Positions 62,002 to 64,000 of a stretch of 64,000 bases of DNA are shown one piece after another. How positions within the stretch are numbered: position 1 is the stretch's first letter; each line of letters begins with the position of its first letter. The notes beneath the pieces were generated by a model. That model was not told the origin of the DNA. It did no database searches and was given only the letters and a program-made list of their open reading frames with translations. Position numbers and translations under genes: made by a program. Source of the stretch: Rhipicephalus microplus (lineage: Eukaryota > Arthropoda > Arachnida > Ixodida > Ixodidae); the NCBI RefSeq assembly GCF_043290135.1, contig NC_134701.1, positions 203,160,601 through 203,224,600 of the forward strand, given 5' to 3'.

Positions 62002-64000
62002 ACTGGAAAAAAAAATCGCGTGCTGATGGAACTACAATAAGAGGCCTGAGGTGCGGCCTCACCGGTAACCACCGTCGGGAACGCACTCCCTCACCAGAGA
62101 AGGATTGGCCACCCTGGTGCAGTATCTGGCCACTACCTCCCACATGGATACGCCAAATAACTCACGGCCCTCAGTCCACAGCAGCTGCGAAGCAACTGAC
62201 TATGGCGGCGGTCAGATCTGCAACGCAGCAGAGGGTGCTAAGAATCTCTGGACTACAGGCCGCCATTGGAACCTGAACTTGGCAACGTTTAACGCTAGAA
62301 CCTTATCTAGTGAGGGAAGTCTAGCTGTACTATTCGAAGAGCTAGAGGGTGTTAAAAGGGATATAATAGGGCTCAGTGAGGTTAGGAGGACAGATGGGGC
62401 CTATACGGTGCTACAGAATGGGCACGTCCTTTGCTATCGGGGCTTGGCAGACAGAAGAGAACTGGAAGTGGGGTTCCTAATTCACAGAAACATAGCTGGC
62501 AATATAGAGGAATATTATAGCATTAATGAAAGGGTGGTAGGTATTGTAATTAAACTGAATAAAAGATACAAGATGAAGGTAGTACAGGCTTACGCGCCTA
62601 CATCCAGCCATGATGACGCTTCAGTTGAAAGCTTCTATGAAGACGTGGAATCGGCAATGAGTAAGGTAAAAACACAGTATACTATAGTGATGGGCGACAT
62701 TAATGCAAAGGTAGGGAAGAAGCAGGCTGAAGACCAGGCAGTAGGAGATTATGGCATCGGCACTAGAAACGCCAGAGGAGAGCTACTAGTAGAATTCGCA
62801 GAACGCAATAATTTGCGGATTTTGAATACCTTCTACCGAAAACGAGAAAACCGCAAGTGGACATGGAGGAGCCCTAATGGCGAAAAAAAGAACGAAATAG
62901 ACTTTATAATGACCGCACATCCAGGAATCGTGCAGGATGTGGAAGTGGTTGGCAAGGTACGATGCAGTGACCATAGAATGGTACGGTCTCGAATTCGCCT
63001 AGACTTGAAGGAACGACAGAAACTGATACGCAAGAAGCCAATCAATGAGCTAGCACTGAGAGGGAAAGTACAGGAATTCAGAGTGTCGCTGCAGAACAGA
63101 TACTCGGCTCTTAGTGAGGAAACCAACCTTTGCGTAGATACAATGAATGATAATCTGACGAGTATCATTATGGAGTGTGCAGTGGAAGTTGGAGGCAGGG
63201 TAGTTAGACAGGACACTGGCAAGCTTTCCCAGGAAACGAAGAACCTAATTAAGAAGCGTCAAACCATGACAGTGTCAAGTACAACAGACAAAATAGAACT
63301 GGCAGAGCTTTCGAAGTTGATTAACAGACGTAAAGTATGCGATGTAAGAAGGTATAACATGGAGAGAATTGAACACGCTCTGAAAAACGGAGGAAGCTTC
63401 AAAGCAGTGAAGAGGAAACTTGGGATAGGCAAAAGTAGGATGTATGCACTAAGGGACAAAGAAGGCAAAATAACTACCAGTATGGATAGGATAGTTAAAA
63501 TAGCGGAGGAGTTTTACAGAGATCTGTACAGTAGCCGAGACAACCACGACCTTAATACTATAAGAACTCGCAGTAACCCAGACGACACCCCACCAGTAAT
63601 GATAGAAGTCAGAAAAGCTTTGGAGAGCATGCAAAGAGGCAAAGCTGCTGGTGAGGATCAGGTAACATCAGATCTGCTGAAAGATGGAGGACAGATTGTC
63701 TTAGAAAAACTAGCCACCCTTTTTACGTGGTGTCTCCTGACAGGAAGGGTACCAGAGTCTTGGAAGAACGCTAACATCATCTTAATACATAAGAAAGGAG
63801 ATGACAAGGACTTGAAGAATTACAGGCCGATCAGCTTGCTCTCTGTAGTGTACAAGCTATTTACAAAGGTAATTGCTAACAGAGTAAAGAAAACATTAGA
63901 ATTCAATCAACCAAAGGAACAAGCAGGATTTCGAACAGGCTACTCAACAATTGACCACATTCATACTATCAATCAGGTAATAGAGAAATGCTCAGAGTAT
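62002..64000 (+). mobile_element. RTE-type LINE, copy D, 5' part, apparently intact, cut by window end
   Basis: Homologous to copy A from its first base (62002 corresponds to about base 1), with the 5' untranslated part, endonuclease, linker and first part of the reverse transcriptase. It keeps the 16 bases deleted in A at 459 (here about 62434-62450) and lacks A's palindrome. Unlike A, the coding region has no stop or frameshift inside the window. The 5' limit is judged only from where similarity to A begins. Confidence 0.92.
62144..64000 (+). CDS. RTE endonuclease/reverse transcriptase, open frame running off the window
   Basis: Reading from the ATG at 62144, I find no stop through base 64000 (619 codons). 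The first in-frame stop upstream is a TAA near 62068. Endonuclease motifs are all present: ATFNARTL (Asn at about residue 50), GLSEVRR (Glu 79), QAYAPT (148-153), MGDINAKVG (Asp 185), NEIDFIM and SDHRM (Asp 276, His 277). RT motifs follow: RGKAAGEDQV (about 498-507), NYRPISLLSVVYKLF (from 559) and EQAGFRTGYSTIDHI (592-606). The sequence ends just before the motif that holds the first catalytic Asp. GDINA instead of the commoner GDFNA is the only unusual motif residue. Family proteins are about 900-1,000 residues, so roughly a third lies beyond the edge. Whether that part is intact is unknown. It is a transposon gene, not a host gene. Confidence 0.9.
   Translation, partial: MDTPNNSRPSVHSSCEATDYGGGQICNAAEGAKNLWTTGRHWNLNLATFNARTLSSEGSLAVLFEELEGVKRDIIGLSEVRRTDGAYTVLQNGHVLCYRGLADRRELEVGFLIHRNIAGNIEEYYSINERVVGIVIKLNKRYKMKVVQAYAPTSSHDDASVESFYEDVESAMSKVKTQYTIVMGDINAKVGKKQAEDQAVGDYGIGTRNARGELLVEFAERNNLRILNTFYRKRENRKWTWRSPNGEKKNEIDFIMTAHPGIVQDVEVVGKVRCSDHRMVRSRIRLDLKERQKLIRKKPINELALRGKVQEFRVSLQNRYSALSEETNLCVDTMNDNLTSIIMECAVEVGGRVVRQDTGKLSQETKNLIKKRQTMTVSSTTDKIELAELSKLINRRKVCDVRRYNMERIEHALKNGGSFKAVKRKLGIGKSRMYALRDKEGKITTSMDRIVKIAEEFYRDLYSSRDNHDLNTIRTRSNPDDTPPVMIEVRKALESMQRGKAAGEDQVTSDLLKDGGQIVLEKLATLFTWCLLTGRVPESWKNANIILIHKKGDDKDLKNYRPISLLSVVYKLFTKVIANRVKKTLEFNQPKEQAGFRTGYSTIDHIHTINQVIEKCSEY

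Overview
This 64 kb window reads as intergenic or intronic DNA of a hard tick (Ixodidae, most likely a metastriate such as Rhipicephalus or a relative). The main evidence is about a dozen copies of a tRNA-headed SINE with an (AATC)n tail that looks like the tick Ruka family, together with RTE, CR1/L2, I/R1 and Tx1-like non-LTR retrotransposons, long microsatellites and satellite blocks. The taxon is inferred from repeat families I recognise, not from a host gene. I found no convincing host protein-coding gene. The longest non-repeat open frames are 70-150 codons with no domain I recognise.

Layout. 1-3119: a nearly full-length but broken RTE-type LINE (copy A). 3870-4112: Ruka-like SINE. 8165-9985: eroded I/R1-type LINE. 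11700-13140: a tandem array with a 167-bp higher-order unit. 13500-14560: Tx1/L1-like LINE remnant. 15030-18178: a cluster of tRNA-headed SINEs around a 0.5-kb (TATC)n array. 19392-20325: 3' third of an RTE LINE (copy B), followed by a (CA)n-(TA)n array. 26083-26205: (AAT)n. 28177-28894: a 358-bp tandem duplication. 36326-36790: 3' end of an I-type LINE. 39085-39332: SINE with a clean 12-bp target duplication. 41748-45976 (minus strand): a nearly complete CR1/L2-type LINE with ORF1, ORF2 and a duplicated promoter-like 5' unit. 48067-50598: a dense SINE cluster, including a LINE fragment inserted inside a SINE. 50900-51107 and 55732-56059: two elements with terminal inverted repeats. 51402-52615: a 147-bp satellite. 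59461-60535: another CR1-like remnant. 62002-64000: the 5' two thirds of a fourth RTE element (copy D), cut by the window edge.

The most notable coding feature is in copy D. An open frame with no stop runs from an ATG at 62144 to the last base of the window (619 codons). It carries all the expected endonuclease motifs and the first reverse-transcriptase motifs, so it may be a recently active element. Copies A, B and C of the same family show how it decays and spreads: A has a 35-bp inversion exactly over its catalytic Asp-Asp motif and a perfect 19-bp palindrome in its 5' region, B has one frameshift, and C is a 320-bp fragment flanked by an 11-bp target duplication. The SINEs have no proteins of their own and presumably depend on LINE machinery of this kind; which LINE serves them cannot be read from the window.
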